64,000 bases of DNA. Source: Pseudomonas hunanensis. Its GTDB lineage: Bacteria > Pseudomonadota > Gammaproteobacteria > Pseudomonadales > Pseudomonadaceae. The position numbers were made by a program, and so were the translations under genes. Each line of letters begins with the position of its first letter. Within the stretch, counting starts at the first letter, position 1. Positions 34,821 through 46,055 of the stretch are shown here, piece after piece. The stretch spans positions 1 through 64,000 of the forward strand of contig NZ_QJRC01000087.1 of NCBI RefSeq assembly GCF_013393325.1, given 5' to 3'. The notes beneath the pieces are model-generated. The model saw only the letters and a list, made by a program, of their open reading frames with translations, ran no database searches and had not been told where the DNA came from.

Positions 34821-36104
34821 TTACAGGATGCTCAGCGGGTACTCCACGATCAGACGCAGTTCGTCGATCGATGGGGAGCCGTAGTACACGCCATCGCCCG
34901 AACGGTAGGTGGCCTGACGTACGCGGAAGCTCAGGTCCTTGGCCGGGCCGCTTTGCATCACGTACTTGACGTCGATGTCGCGTTCCCATTCCTTACCGTC
35001 GTCGGTGGTGCGGGTGGAGGCACCGGTACCGCGCACGTAACGGGTCATGAAGGTCAGGCCTGGTACGCCGAACTCGGCGAAGTTCAGGTCATAGCGCGCT
35101 TGCCAGGATTTTTCGTCTTCGGCGTTGAAGTCGGAGCGGGCAACCGAGTTGGCCAGGAAGATCGTGCCGCCACCGTCCACGCCGTAGGCATAGTCACCGT
35201 CGCCGCTGACTTTCTGGTAGGCCAGGGTGAAGGTGTGTGCGCCAATGTTGTAGGCGGCCGAGAGGCTGGCTGCAATGTTGTCCAGTTCGTTGCTGCCGTC
35301 GGACTTGCTGACGAATGCGCCGGTCAGGTTGTCGCCGATCGACTTGGTGTCGTAAATGTTGAAGTCGAACACCAGGCCTTGCTTGTCGCTGATCGGCAGC
35401 GCCCAGTTGATGTTGCCGTACCACTTGCGGAAGTGGTCTTCGACACGCGAGTAGTAAACGCTGGTGCTGAGGTTTTCGGTGATGGCGTAGGTGCCACCAA
35501 AGACGTTGGCCTCGGTCAGGTTCAGGCTGTCGTGGTAAGTCTGAGCCTGTGCGTTCAGCGCGGTGAAGTGACCGGCGTGCAGGGTCAGGCCATCGATTTC
35601 GTTGCTGGTGATCAGGCCGCCTTCGGCAACTTCCGGCAGCAGTCGGCTGTCGTCGGTAGCCAGTACTGGCAGTGCGGTGAACTGGTCGCCGAACTTCAGC
35701 ACGGTGTTGGAAATGCGCATTTTCACTGCGCCGCCGCCTTCGGAGTAGTCATCCTGCGAGCGACCGTCGGAGCCTTCCGGGAACAGGCCGGTGCCGGCAC
35801 GGCCTTTGCCGCTGTCCAGCTTGATGCCGAGCATGCCGATGGCGTCGACGCCGAAGCCGACGGTACCTTGGGTGAAGCCCGACTCGAAGGTGCCGAGGAA
35901 GCCGAGGCCGGTTTCTTCAACGCGGCTCTGGGAGCCAGACGGGACGTTGCGGAAGTCTCGGCTGAAGTACAGCATGCGGGTTTTGACGTTCAGCTTGCTG
36001 TCTTCAATGAAACCTTTGGACTCGTCTTGTGCCGAGGCCATTGCCAACTGCGAGGTCCCTGCCGCAACGGCCAGGGCGATCATGCTCCACTTCATCACGC
36101 GCAT
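34821..36104 (-). CDS. OprD-family outer-membrane porin
   Basis: This 427-residue protein has a signal peptide (MRVMKWSMIALAVAAGTSQLAMA, then SAQDESKGFIEDS). The OprD family is an 18-strand substrate-specific porin for organic acids or amino acids. Family blocks seen are FIEDSKLNVKTRMLYFSRDFR, GVDAIGMLGIKLDSGKGR, VLKFGDQFTALPVLATDDSRLLP and SWQARYDLNFAEFGVPGLTF. The substrate cannot be read from sequence. AAGGAG lies nine bases before the ATG. An A-rich stretch overlapping the ribosome site (taaaaaccaaagg) resembles Hfq/Crc targets; that is only a suggestion. Confidence 0.92.
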   Translation of the reverse strand: MRVMKWSMIALAVAAGTSQLAMASAQDESKGFIEDSKLNVKTRMLYFSRDFRNVPSGSQSRVEETGLGFLGTFESGFTQGTVGFGVDAIGMLGIKLDSGKGRAGTGLFPEGSDGRSQDDYSEGGGAVKMRISNTVLKFGDQFTALPVLATDDSRLLPEVAEGGLITSNEIDGLTLHAGHFTALNAQAQTYHDSLNLTEANVFGGTYAITENLSTSVYYSRVEDHFRKWYGNINWALPISDKQGLVFDFNIYDTKSIGDNLTGAFVSKSDGSNELDNIAASLSAAYNIGAHTFTLAYQKVSGDGDYAYGVDGGGTIFLANSVARSDFNAEDEKSWQARYDLNFAEFGVPGLTFMTRYVRGTGASTRTTDDGKEWERDIDVKYVMQSGPAKDLSFRVRQATYRSGDGVYYGSPSIDELRLIVEYPLSIL

Positions 36105-36795
36105 CGTGATTTGCTCCTTTGGTTTTTAGGAAGAGTACCGCTGCGTCCATGTGTTTTAGTTATATGGGGCAGCTCTTTCTTTTTATGTCGGCGAAAATGT
36201 ATAGCACGCTGACTGTTGTTGGCGATATGGCTATAAGCACTCTTTGCGGAACTTTTTCGCCATGTCGCTTTTAGATATTTCCATGTCGCAAATCACGCCC
36301 CGGTTTAAGGGCCGTACAACGCCAGCGCTGTTCCTGTCACCGTAACAAATCGGTAACTACCGATTCTGGTTAAGGAAACTCCCTGGTAACCAATGCCGCT
36401 GTTGTTATTTGTCGCGTACACCTGCCGTTGCAGATGTCGTGCCGACTTGGCGTGAAGTGAATGCAACAAGCGTGCTCAAAATTCACAACACTTCATGAAA
36501 TTTTCACAAAACCTGCTACCGAGGGTCGGAAAGTGCCGTAAATACGGGCCGAAGGCGGGTTGATGAGATATTGGAGTCGAGAATCATTAAAATTTAAAAA
36601 GCTGCCATGAAAGTCAATGTGTTACCGCAACTTGTTCATCCAGAGTCGTTTGTGGGGTGGCAAGTGTGGGAAGGGCGGACAGGTGGCCTCATTTTGGTGC
36701 GAAAAGTAGCGCTGTGTTACCGGGAATGTGCAAGGTATCCTTGCAGGCCTGTTTTCCGCTCGATGCGGGATGGTTTTGCCTGAAGGAGATATGCC
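36105..36795. other. 691-bp intergenic region between the divergent porin and HIT-protein genes
   Basis: No credible gene is present. It is AT-richer than its surroundings. AATCGGTA-AC-TACCGATT (36348-36365) is a perfect 8-bp palindrome resembling an operator, and TGGTAACCA lies about 25 bp further on. Promoters for both flanking genes should lie here, but I cannot assign them. Confidence 0.5.
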
Positions 36796-37215
36796 GTGTT
36801 CGTCCTCGATTCACGTTTGCAGCAGGATTCCCTGGTGCTGGGGGAGTTTGCGCTGTGCCAGTTGCTGCTGAGCAAGGATGCCAATTACCCATGGTTCATC
36901 CTGGTGCCCAAGCGCGCCGGCATCAGCGAACTGTTCGAGCTGGATGCGGCAGAGCAGCAACAGTTGTGGCAGGAAACCACCGTGTTGGCCGAAGCGCTGA
37001 AGACCAGCTACGGCGCTGACAAGATGAACGTGGCAACGTTGGGCAATGTGGTCAGCCAGCTGCATATGCATGTGATCGTGCGCCGGCGCGACGATGCTGC
37101 CTGGCCGGCCCCGGTTTGGGGCAAGTGCCCGTCGGTGGCGTACACCGATGATCAGCTGCAAGCCGTTCGCCAGCGCCTGCGCGGGCTGCAATTGGCTGGT
37201 TACCAGGAGGCCTGA
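36796..37215 (+). CDS. HIT domain protein (histidine triad nucleotide-binding)
   Basis: This 139-residue protein of the histidine triad superfamily has the motif [11 protein letters not shown] near 93-103, the family H-x-H-x signature with a less typical third position. Such proteins hydrolyse nucleotide phosphoramidates or related compounds; the substrate here is unknown. The start is GTG at 36796, supported by AAGGAG seven bases upstream; an out-of-frame ATG lies between. It is followed one base after its stop by slyX. Confidence 0.87.
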   Translation: MFVLDSRLQQDSLVLGEFALCQLLLSKDANYPWFILVPKRAGISELFELDAAEQQQLWQETTVLAEALKTSYGADKMNVATLGNVVSQLHMHVIVRRRDDAAWPAPVWGKCPSVAYTDDQLQAVRQRLRGLQLAGYQEA

Positions 37216-37216
37216 A

Positions 37217-37423
37217 ATGACACTGGAAATGCGTATGGTGGAACTGGAAACCCGTCAGGCGTTTCAGGATGACACTATTCAGGCGCTGAATGACGTGGTC
37301 GTCGAGCAAGGGCGGGTGATTGACCGGCTGCAATTGCAGATGGCCGAGCTGATCAAGCGTCATGAAGAGATGGTTGGCCAGTACGGCAGCGAAGGGGAAG
37401 AGGCGCCGCCGCCGCATTACTGA
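37217..37423 (+). CDS. slyX: SlyX family protein
   Basis: This 68-residue acidic protein is predicted to be almost wholly coiled coil ([20 protein letters not shown] to [11 protein letters not shown]), with a tail containing PPPHY, the conserved end of SlyX. AGGAGG is six bases before the ATG. The function of SlyX is not established. It forms an operon with the HIT gene. Confidence 0.88.
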   Translation: MTLEMRMVELETRQAFQDDTIQALNDVVVEQGRVIDRLQLQMAELIKRHEEMVGQYGSEGEEAPPPHY

Positions 37424-37484
37424 CTACTGCTTGGGCATGCTCTCCGTGAGAGCGGGCAAGCCCGTGCTCACGGAGAAGGCGGCG

Positions 37485-38078
37485 TCAGCGTCGGGTTACT
37501 GCAACCACGTCTTCGGCCTGCAGGCCCTTGTCGCGGTGCATCACCGAAAACTCCACGCGCTGGCCTTCGACCAGGATGCGGTGGCCCTCACCGCGAATGG
37601 CGCGAAAGTGCACGAAGATGTCATCACCCGAATCGCGGGAGATGAAACCGAAGCCTTTCGACGTGTTGAACCACTTGACGGTGCCGGTATCACGGCTGCC
37701 GACATCTTGTGCCGCGTGTTGGCTGCTGCGCGCTTTACGCGGGGTGCGGGCAAAGCCCACGGCCAGGTGCAGGGCTACGGCCAGCACCGCGCAGACCAGG
37801 GCAGCCAGGTTGCCCATTTCCGGGCGAGCCAGCAACGTCAGGGTCTGCAGTACCACGGCTACCACCAGCAGGGCGCAGGCTAGATGCTGCAGCTGTTGTC
37901 GCGCGCCGCGGTAATACAGTGGCACGACCGGGGCCAGTACCAGGTTGAGCAGGCCGAGCAGCGCCAGGTAGACCGCGTCGGGTTGCTGCAGGAAGGGTGT
38001 CGCATCGGTTTTCAGGCTGGGTATGAGCGATAGCAGCAAAGCTGCCACGCCCGTCACCAGATGGACGATCTTGAACAT
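37485..38078 (-). CDS. Membrane protein with C-terminal cold-shock domain
   Basis: This 197-residue protein has about four transmembrane helices in residues 1-110 ([73 protein letters not shown]). A short basic/polar linker leads to a cold-shock domain at about 128-195. The domain has intact RNP1 (KGFGFIS) and RNP2 (DIFVHFRAI) nucleic-acid-binding motifs. The layout places an RNA- or ssDNA-binding domain on the cytoplasmic face of the membrane. It is convergent with slyX. The role is unknown. Confidence 0.88.
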   Translation of the reverse strand: MFKIVHLVTGVAALLLSLIPSLKTDATPFLQQPDAVYLALLGLLNLVLAPVVPLYYRGARQQLQHLACALLVVAVVLQTLTLLARPEMGNLAALVCAVLAVALHLAVGFARTPRKARSSQHAAQDVGSRDTGTVKWFNTSKGFGFISRDSGDDIFVHFRAIRGEGHRILVEGQRVEFSVMHRDKGLQAEDVVAVTRR

Positions 38079-38359
38079 GGGGTTGGCTCACAGTTGATAA
38101 GGCCGATCACAGGAAGAGCTGGTAGCACGGTGCGCATGAGGTGTAGAGCGCGAACACGTGACAGGCCAGCCTATGCACCCGGCAATGACAGTCCGCACGG
38201 GTGGCACGGTGCCTATTTAACAGTAAAGCCGCAGCCTACTCAAACCGCAGGCCGCCCGGCGGGCGATGTGTTGCGCCATGTCACATGCGGCATGCGCCAA
38301 GTGTTGCTACAGTGGTCGGCGCCCGCTTGAGTCTCAAGCCTTATGGAAAGGGGAACTTC

Positions 38360-38833
38360 ATGGCAATCGATATCGGTATCAGTGAAGAAGATCGCAAGTC
38401 CATCGTCGATGGGCTGTCCCGTCTGTTGTCGGATACCTATGTGCTGTATCTGAAAACCCATAACTTTCACTGGAACGTCACCGGTCCGTCGTTCCGCACC
38501 CTGCATTTGATGTTCGAAGAGCAGTACAACGAACTGGCGCTGGCAGTCGATTCGATCGCCGAGCGCATCCGTGCCCTGGGCTTCCCGGCGCCGGGGTCGT
38601 ATGCATTCTACGCGCGGCACTCGTCGATCAAGGAGGAGGAAGGCGTGCCCCCTGCGGACGAAATGATCCGTCAGCTGGTGCAGGGTCAGGAGGCCGTGGT
38701 GCGTACTGCGCGCAGTATTTTCCCGGTGGTGGACAAAGTCAGTGACGAGCCGACCGCCGACTTGCTGACCCAGCGCATGCAAGTGCACGAGAAAACCGCC
38801 TGGATGCTGCGGGTGCTGCTCGACGGCAAGTAA
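38360..38833 (+). CDS. dps: Dps family DNA-binding/ferritin-like protein
   Basis: This 157-residue protein forms a dodecamer that oxidises and stores iron and protects DNA. The inter-subunit ferroxidase residues are visible: H37 in HNFHWNV, with D64 and E68 equivalents in [15 protein letters not shown]. The length is typical. The start at 38360 has AAAGGGG upstream. The Lys-rich N-terminal tail of E. coli Dps is absent ([11 protein letters not shown]), so DNA binding may be weak or arise elsewhere. Confidence 0.93.
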   Translation: MAIDIGISEEDRKSIVDGLSRLLSDTYVLYLKTHNFHWNVTGPSFRTLHLMFEEQYNELALAVDSIAERIRALGFPAPGSYAFYARHSSIKEEEGVPPADEMIRQLVQGQEAVVRTARSIFPVVDKVSDEPTADLLTQRMQVHEKTAWMLRVLLDGK

Positions 38834-38970
38834 CGGCCATCGTGCAAAAGCCCTGGTCGGCATGCCCGGCCGGGGTCTAGAGGTTGTGCAGGAAGATTTT
38901 GCCGCTGCTTTAAGCTCGCGCATCAGCGCTTCATAGGTCGCCTGGTACCTGTGACGAGGAAGTGTGGCGC

Positions 38971-39300
38971 ATGATGCAAGCGAGCAAACGTAGTATTGGC
39001 CAGGGGAGTTGGCCCGCAAAACAATGCATCGATCCGTTCAAGGCGGATTTCGACATGTTGCAGGCCCAACCGGTGTCGCGCTCGGTGCGGCTCAACGGCT
39101 TTTCCACGTGTCTGCGCCTGGAGGCCGTCTACTGGGGTATCCTGGAGCGCATCGCCGCTGCCAACCGCTGCTCGGTCAGTGCCGTGTTGTCCTACGTGGA
39201 CCGCGAAGTGCACCTGCGCCAGGGTGGGGTGCGCAACTTCAGCGGGCTGATCCGGGTCATCTGCGTGGCGTGGCTTCAGAACCCGCCAAGTGCGCGCTGA
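38971..39300 (+). CDS. Ribbon-helix-helix domain protein
   Basis: This is a protein of about 109 residues. Residues about 34-105 (SVRLNGFSTCLRLEAVYWGILERIAAANRCSVSAVL in short segments) match the ribbon-helix-helix fold of the RHH_4 kind. The N-terminal 30 residues are polar. RHH proteins are usually DNA-binding repressors, but no target can be read here. A GAGGA site lies ten bases before the ATG at 38971; a GTG nine bases upstream is an alternative start. Confidence 0.75.
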   Translation: MMQASKRSIGQGSWPAKQCIDPFKADFDMLQAQPVSRSVRLNGFSTCLRLEAVYWGILERIAAANRCSVSAVLSYVDREVHLRQGGVRNFSGLIRVICVAWLQNPPSAR

Positions 39301-39392
39301 TCGCCTGGCGGGCTGCGCAGTGCTTGCTAACCATATATAATCCCGCTTTTTGCTGCCCCGGCAGCCAGCGTTGTGGTTGACGAGAGACACCC

Positions 39393-39614
39393 ATGCCCCT
39401 TTATGACTATCAATGTGCGTCCTGCGAGCACCGCATGGAAGTGCTGCAGAAGATCAGCGCCGCGCCGCTGGTCGATTGCCCGGCCTGCCAGGCGCCGGCA
39501 CTGAAAAAGCTGCTGTCGGTGCCAGGCTTCCGCCTGAGCGGTAATGGTTGGTACGAAACCGACTTCAAGACCGGGGCGAAAAAGAATCTGGCAGGCGGCG
39601 ACAAGGCCGACTGA
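39393..39614 (+). CDS. FmdB-type zinc-ribbon protein
   Basis: This 73-residue protein begins MPLYDYQCASCEHRMEVLQK and contains paired CxxC motifs (CASC and CPAC), the FmdB/CxxC_CXXC_SSSS regulatory protein pattern. It lies immediately upstream of aspS, a placement common in Pseudomonas. The function is not established beyond zinc binding. Confidence 0.9.
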   Translation: MPLYDYQCASCEHRMEVLQKISAAPLVDCPACQAPALKKLLSVPGFRLSGNGWYETDFKTGAKKNLAGGDKAD

Positions 39615-39707
39615 GTTGAATGCTGTGACCGGGTCTTGCAGTATTAGCCCTCCGGGCGGCCAAGGCCTCCACCGAATACACGAATCACGAGAAGCGAAAC
39701 CACCATC

Positions 39708-41483
39708 ATGATGCGCAGCCATTATTGCGGCCAACTGAACGAGAGCCTGGACGGCCAGGAAGTCACCCTTTGCGGCTGGGTCCATCGTCGCCGCGACCAC
39801 GGCGGGGTGATCTTCCTCGACATCCGTGACCGCGAAGGCATGGCCCAGGTCGTGTTCGACCCGGATCGCGCCGAAACCTTCGCCGCTGCCGACCGTGTGC
39901 GCAGCGAATACGTCGTGCAGATCACCGGCAAGGTCCGCAAGCGCCCTGACGGTGCGGTGAATGCCAACATGGCGTCCGGTGCAATCGAGATCCTCGGCTA
40001 CCAGCTGAACGTGCTCAACGAAGCAGAAACCCCGCCGTTCCCGCTGAACGAATACTCCGACGTCGGCGAGGAAACCCGCCTGCGTTACCGCTTCATCGAT
40101 CTGCGTCGCCCGGAAATGGCTGACAAGCTGCGCCTGCGCTCGCGCATCACCAGCAGCATTCGTCGCTTCCTCGACGAAAATGGTTTCCTCGACGTCGAAA
40201 CCCCGATCCTCACCCGTGCTACCCCGGAAGGTGCGCGTGACTACCTGGTGCCAAGCCGTACCCACGCCGGTAGCTTCTTCGCTCTGCCGCAGTCGCCACA
40301 GCTGTTCAAGCAGCTGCTGATGGTCGCCGGTTTCGACCGCTACTACCAGATCGCCAAGTGCTTCCGTGACGAAGACCTGCGGGCCGACCGCCAGCCGGAA
40401 TTCACCCAGATCGACATCGAGACCAGCTTCCTCGATGAAAGCGAGATCATGGGCTTGACCGAAAGCATGATCCGCAAGCTGTTCAAGGAAGTGCTGGACC
40501 TGGAGTTCGGCGAATTCCCGCACATGACCTTCGAAGAGGCCATGCGCCGCTATGGCTCCGACAAGCCAGACCTGCGTAACCCGCTGGAACTGGTCGACGT
40601 TGCCGACCAGTTGAAGGATGTCGACTTCAAAGTATTCGCCGGCCCGGCCAACGATCCGAAGTGCCGCGTTACCGCCCTGCGTCTGCCAGGCGGTGCGAGC
40701 ATGCCGCGCAGCAAGATCGACGAGTACACCAAGTTCGTCGGCATTTACGGTGCCAAGGGCCTGGCCTACATCAAGGTCAACGAGCGTGCCAAGGGCGTCG
40801 AAGGCCTGCAGTCGCCGATCGTCAAGAACATCCCTGAAGCCAACCTCAACAACATCCTCGACCGCGTGGGTGCTGTAGATGGCGACATCGTGTTCTTCGG
40901 CGCCGACAAGTTCAAGGTGGTCAGCGAAGCCCTGGGCGCGCTGCGTATCCGCCTGGGTCACGACTTCGAGCTGCTGACCTGCGAGTGGGCACCGATGTGG
41001 GTCGTCGACTTCCCGATGTTCGAAGAGAACGAAGACGGCAGCTTCACCGCGCTGCACCACCCGTTCACCGCGCCCAAGTGCACCCCGGAAGAGCTGGAGG
41101 CCAACCCGGCCACGGCCCTGTCCCGTGCCTACGACATGGTCCTGAACGGCACCGAGCTGGGTGGCGGCTCGATCCGTATTCACCGTAAAGAGATGCAACA
41201 GGCGGTATTCCGCCTGCTGGGTATCGAGGCAGAAGAACAGGAAGAGAAGTTCGGCTTCCTGCTCGACGCCCTGAAATTCGGCGCACCGCCCCACGGCGGC
41301 CTGGCCTTCGGCCTGGACCGCCTGGTCATGCTGATGACCGGCGCCCAGTCGATCCGTGAAGTGATCGCGTTCCCGAAAACCCAGAGCGCTGCATGCGTCA
41401 TGACCCAGGCCCCTGGCCTGGTCGACGCCAAGGCCCTGCGCGAGCTGCACATCCGACTGCGCGAACAGACCAAGGTCGAGTAA
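39708..41483 (+). CDS. aspS: Aspartyl-tRNA synthetase
   Basis: This 591-residue class II synthetase charges tRNA-Asp. It has an N-terminal OB anticodon-binding domain (about 1-105), the catalytic core with motif 2 [18 protein letters not shown] (near 220) and motif 3 [12 protein letters not shown] (near 530), and the bacterial GAD insertion (about 290-420). In P. aeruginosa AspRS is non-discriminating and also charges tRNA-Asn for GatCAB; the same may apply here. Confidence 0.97.
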   Translation: MMRSHYCGQLNESLDGQEVTLCGWVHRRRDHGGVIFLDIRDREGMAQVVFDPDRAETFAAADRVRSEYVVQITGKVRKRPDGAVNANMASGAIEILGYQLNVLNEAETPPFPLNEYSDVGEETRLRYRFIDLRRPEMADKLRLRSRITSSIRRFLDENGFLDVETPILTRATPEGARDYLVPSRTHAGSFFALPQSPQLFKQLLMVAGFDRYYQIAKCFRDEDLRADRQPEFTQIDIETSFLDESEIMGLTESMIRKLFKEVLDLEFGEFPHMTFEEAMRRYGSDKPDLRNPLELVDVADQLKDVDFKVFAGPANDPKCRVTALRLPGGASMPRSKIDEYTKFVGIYGAKGLAYIKVNERAKGVEGLQSPIVKNIPEANLNNILDRVGAVDGDIVFFGADKFKVVSEALGALRIRLGHDFELLTCEWAPMWVVDFPMFEENEDGSFTALHHPFTAPKCTPEELEANPATALSRAYDMVLNGTELGGGSIRIHRKEMQQAVFRLLGIEAEEQEEKFGFLLDALKFGAPPHGGLAFGLDRLVMLMTGAQSIREVIAFPKTQSAACVMTQAPGLVDAKALRELHIRLREQTKVE

Positions 41484-41493
41484 GCAGTCCCCG

Positions 41494-41515
41494 GGCGCAT
41501 CCATATGGATGCGCC
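41494..41515 (+). terminator. Hairpin downstream of aspS
   Basis: GGCGCATCC-ATAT-GGATGCGCC followed by TTTGCG; a 9-bp perfect stem with only a short T-run. Confidence 0.65.
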
Positions 41516-41597
41516 TTTGCGTTTCGGCGCAAGTATTCTCCCGTCCCGCCCCGTCATGGGGCGGGGCTGTTTGTGATTCAAAGGATTCGGAGTCGTT

Positions 41598-42344
41598 ATG
41601 GCTGGTCATTCCAAGTGGGCGAACATCAAGCACCGCAAAGAGCGCCAGGATGCCAAGAGAGGCAAGGTCTTCACCAAGTGGATCCGTGAGCTGACGGTAG
41701 CTGCCAAGCAAGGCGGCCCTGACCCGGCATCCAACCCGCGCTTGCGCCTGGCGCTGGACAAGGCGCTGGGCGCCAACATGAGTCGCGACATCATCGACCG
41801 CGCCGTGGCCCGTGGCGCTGGCACCAATGAAAGCGACAACGTCGAAGAGCTCAGCTACGAAGGTTATGGCCCCGGTGGCGTGGCGATCATGGTCGAAGCC
41901 ATGACCGACAACCGCAACCGTACTGCCGCCGCCGTGCGCCATGCCTTTACCAAGTGCGGTGGCAACCTGGGCACCGACGGTTCGGTGGCCTACCTGTTCG
42001 AGCGCAAGGGGCAGATCAGCTTTGCCCCGGGCGTTGAAGAAGACGCGTTGATGGAAGCGGCAATGGAGGCCGATGCCGACGACGTGGTGGCCAACGATGA
42101 CGGCTCGTTCGAGGTGTTCACTTCGTTCAATAGCTTCTATGCCGTGCGTAACGCGCTGGAAGAGGCTGGCTTCAAGGCCGCTGACGCGGAAATCGTCATG
42201 CAGCCGACCACTAGCGCCGAACTTGACCGGGACGGTGCGGAAAAGGTGCTCAAGCTGATCGACATGCTCGAAGACCTGGACGACGTGCAGAACGTCTACT
42301 CCAACGCCCAGATTTCCGATGAGATCATGGAAAACCTCGGCTAA
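41598..42344 (+). CDS. yebC: YebC/TACO1 family protein
   Basis: This 248-residue protein opens [20 protein letters not shown], the diagnostic start of the family. It was long annotated as a transcription regulator, and more recent work links the family to ribosome function at difficult sequences. It lies between aspS and ruvC in the conserved order. Confidence 0.95.
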   Translation: MAGHSKWANIKHRKERQDAKRGKVFTKWIRELTVAAKQGGPDPASNPRLRLALDKALGANMSRDIIDRAVARGAGTNESDNVEELSYEGYGPGGVAIMVEAMTDNRNRTAAAVRHAFTKCGGNLGTDGSVAYLFERKGQISFAPGVEEDALMEAAMEADADDVVANDDGSFEVFTSFNSFYAVRNALEEAGFKAADAEIVMQPTTSAELDRDGAEKVLKLIDMLEDLDDVQNVYSNAQISDEIMENLG

Positions 42345-42370
42345 GGTTGTTTCGTTCGCCTTGAGGGTTT

Positions 42371-42436
42371 ATTCGCGGGCAAGCCCGCTCCTACAGGGAC
42401 TGCGAGGTCTTTGTAGGGGCGGGCTTGCCCGCGAAT
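42371..42436. repeat. REP inverted-repeat pair between yebC and ruvC
   Basis: The arms 42371-42395 and 42412-42436 are 25 bp each with one mismatch (attcgcgggcaagcccgctc), the standard P. putida REP palindrome in head-to-head form. Confidence 0.9.
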
Positions 42437-42470
42437 AGACCGGTGAAATTGGTAAAACTCCGCAGGTGTT

Positions 42471-42995
42471 ATGACTCTGATTCTTGGTATCGACCCCGGT
42501 TCGCGCATCACCGGTTACGGTGTGGTCCGTCAGACCGCCCGTGGTTGCGAGTACGTGGCATCGGGTTGTATCCGCACCGGCAGCGGCGAGCTGCACGAGC
42601 GGCTGCAGATTGTTTTTCGGGGTGTCAGTGAAATCATCGCCCAGCACGGCCCGGTGACCATGGGTATCGAGCGGGTGTTCATGGCCCGCAACGCCGATTC
42701 GGCGCTAAAGCTCGGCCAGGCCCGTGGCGCGGCCATCGTCGCCGCCGCCGAGGCCGGCCTGGAAATCGCCGAATACAGCGCCACCCAGGTCAAGCAGGCC
42801 GTGGCCGGCACGGGTGGGGCCAACAAGGAGCAGGTGATGATGATGGTCATGCACCTGCTGAAATTGACGCAAAAGCCACAGATCGATGCCTCCGATGCCC
42901 TGGCCATCGCCCTGTGCCACGCTCACACCCGTTCCAGCTTGGTACCACATGGCCTGGCCACGGCACGGCGACGCGGCGGGCGCTTGCGTCTGTAG
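42471..42995 (+). CDS. ruvC: Holliday junction resolvase RuvC
   Basis: This 174-residue endonuclease cuts Holliday junctions with RuvAB. Catalytic acidic residues fit D8 ([14 protein letters not shown]), E69 ([10 protein letters not shown]) and the Asp pair in [13 protein letters not shown] (near 140). No SOS box is visible upstream. It heads ruvC-ruvA-ruvB. Confidence 0.96.
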   Translation: MTLILGIDPGSRITGYGVVRQTARGCEYVASGCIRTGSGELHERLQIVFRGVSEIIAQHGPVTMGIERVFMARNADSALKLGQARGAAIVAAAEAGLEIAEYSATQVKQAVAGTGGANKEQVMMMVMHLLKLTQKPQIDASDALAIALCHAHTRSSLVPHGLATARRRGGRLRL

Positions 42996-43104
42996 GCGCT
43001 TCATGCGCTGATACATATTTTGTTCGGGTGATGCGTTCACCCGCTGCATTTGCTGATAGGGTTGAGCGGTCTTTGACCGGCTCCCCGAGAGGAAGGATCG
43101 GAAC

Positions 43105-43718
43105 GTGATTGGACGTTTGCGCGGCACCCTGGCGGAAAAACAGCCGCCGCACCTGATTATCGACGTCAACGGCGTGGGATACGAACTGGAAGTTCCCATG
43201 ACCACGCTGTACCGTCTGCCCAAGGTGGGCGAAGCCGTCACCGTGCATACCCACCTGGTCGTGCGCGAAGACGCCCACTTGCTCTATGGCTTTGCCGAAA
43301 AGCGCGAGCGCGAGTTGTTCCGCGAGCTGATCCGCCTGAACGGCGTGGGGCCGAAGCTGGCCCTGGCGCTGATGTCCGGGCTGGAAGTGGACGAACTGGT
43401 GCGCTGCGTGCAAGCCCAGGACACGTCGGCCCTGGTGCGCGTGCCCGGTGTTGGCAAAAAAACCGCCGAACGCTTGCTGGTCGAGCTCAAGGACCGCTTC
43501 AAAGCCTGGGAGACGTCACCGGCCATGTTCACCCTGGTGTCCGACGGGCCGTTGCCGGTCGCCAGCGAGTCCAGCGCCGAGGCCGATGCGGTCAGTGCCC
43601 TGGTCTCGCTCGGCTACAAGCCGCAGGAAGCCAGCAAGGCAATCGCTGCGATCAAGGACAAGGCCGGCTTGAGCAGTGAAGAACTGATCCGCCGCAGCCT
43701 GAAAGGGATGATAACCAA

Positions 43719-43722
<4 letters not shown>
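43105..43722 (+). CDS. ruvA: Holliday junction branch migration protein RuvA
   Basis: This 205-residue junction-binding subunit has an N-terminal OB domain ([20 protein letters not shown]), a helix-hairpin-helix domain (about 70-140, [15 protein letters not shown] and [19 protein letters not shown]) and a C-terminal RuvB-binding domain (about 155-205). The start codon is GTG, with GAGAGGA upstream. Its stop overlaps the ruvB start. Confidence 0.96.
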
Positions 43723-44765
<1,043 letters not shown>

Positions 44766-44890
44766 CAGATCGAAAGCGACTTTTCGTGGTCCTACCGCTG
44801 GCATGCCCAAAGTGCGCTGGCAATAAGACATCAATGAAGAAAAAACAGTTGCCACAGCGGATTGGCAAGCTGAGGAGTAAGCACTAGAGT

Positions 44891-45343
44891 ATGCGCGCGC
44901 AAAATCAGCTCGAACCGTTCGCACACCGTTGTCGCGTCTATTACGAAGATACCGATGCGGGCGGCGTGGTGTATTACGTCAACTACCTGAAATTCATGGA
45001 GCGCGCGCGCACCGAACGCCTGCGGCACCTGGGCTTTTCCCAGTCGCAACTGGCCGAAGACAACCTGCTGTTCGTGGTTCATTCCAGCGAAGCGCGGTAT
45101 CACGCGCCGGCGCGGCTTGATGACGAACTGCGGGTGACCGCGCAAGTACTTGAACTCAATCGCGCCAGCTTGCGCTTCGTGCAGCAGGTCTGGCGGGAAA
45201 AGGATGACACGCTGCTTTGCGAAGGGCAGTTCCTGGTGGCCGCCGTGCGCGCCGACACTTTCAAACCCCGAGCCATACCCCCCCAGCTGCGCGAAGCCTT
45301 TATGGCGGACGGCTCGGGTAATCAATCGAATGCAGGAGAATAA
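44891..45343 (+). CDS. ybgC: Tol-Pal system-associated acyl-CoA thioesterase YbgC
   Basis: This 150-residue hotdog-fold thioesterase has the active-site motif [24 protein letters not shown] (in parts) with Asp near 20. In Gammaproteobacteria it is the first gene of the tol-pal cluster and acts on short-chain or phospholipid-derived acyl thioesters. It is followed two bases later by tolQ. Confidence 0.95.
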   Translation: MRAQNQLEPFAHRCRVYYEDTDAGGVVYYVNYLKFMERARTERLRHLGFSQSQLAEDNLLFVVHSSEARYHAPARLDDELRVTAQVLELNRASLRFVQQVWREKDDTLLCEGQFLVAAVRADTFKPRAIPPQLREAFMADGSGNQSNAGE

Positions 45344-45345
45344 GC

Positions 45346-46041
45346 GTGGAAGCTAACGTCGTCGACCATACCTCCATGTGGAGTCTGGTCAGCAATGCCA
45401 GCGTGGTGGTACAGCTGGTAATGCTGACCCTGGTGGCCGCCTCGGTCACCTCATGGATCATGATCTTCCAGCGCAGCACCATGCTGCGCGCCGGTCGTCG
45501 TGCGCTGGATGCCTTCGAGGAGCGCTTCTGGTCGGGCATCGACCTGTCCAAGCTGTACCGCCAGGCAGGCAGCAACCCAGACCCGGACTCTGGCGTGGAG
45601 CAGGTGTTCCGTGCCGGCTTCAAGGAGTTCTCGCGCCTGCGCCAGCAACCGGGCGTTGACCCGGACGCGGTGATGGAAGGCGTTGGCCGTGCCATGCGCG
45701 TGGCCATTTCTCGCGAGGAAGAAAAACTCGAACAGAGCCTGCCGTTCCTGGCCACCGTTGGTTCCACCAGCCCGTACATCGGCCTGTTCGGTACCGTATG
45801 GGGCATCATGAACTCCTTCCGCGGCCTGGCCAGCGCCCAGCAAGCCACCCTGGCCACTGTCGCCCCAGGTATCGCCGAAGCGCTGATCGCCACCGCCATC
45901 GGCCTGTTCGCAGCGATCCCGGCGGTCATCGCCTACAACCGTTTCGCCGCGCGCAGTGAAGTGCTGATCGGTCGTTACTACACCTTCGCCGACGAGTTCC
46001 AGGCGATCCTGCACCGCAAAGTGCACACCAGCGAAGAGTAA
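45346..46041 (+). CDS. tolQ: Tol-Pal system protein TolQ
   Basis: This 231-residue inner-membrane protein of the ExbB/MotA family has three helices (about 15-38, 135-158, 170-192). It forms the proton channel with TolR that energises TolA during cell constriction. TVGSTSPYIGLFGTVWGIM and ATAIGLFAAIPAVIAYNRF are the family signatures. The start is GTG with GGAG upstream. Confidence 0.96.
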   Translation: MEANVVDHTSMWSLVSNASVVVQLVMLTLVAASVTSWIMIFQRSTMLRAGRRALDAFEERFWSGIDLSKLYRQAGSNPDPDSGVEQVFRAGFKEFSRLRQQPGVDPDAVMEGVGRAMRVAISREEEKLEQSLPFLATVGSTSPYIGLFGTVWGIMNSFRGLASAQQATLATVAPGIAEALIATAIGLFAAIPAVIAYNRFAARSEVLIGRYYTFADEFQAILHRKVHTSEE

Positions 46042-46055
46042 TCAGGTAGAAGCCC

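Noticed and set aside
39327..41942. An 871-codon open frame on the minus strand
   Set aside because: It is the shadow of aspS and the start of yebC, both unambiguous; its composition is Val/His/Asp/Gln-rich with no motif.
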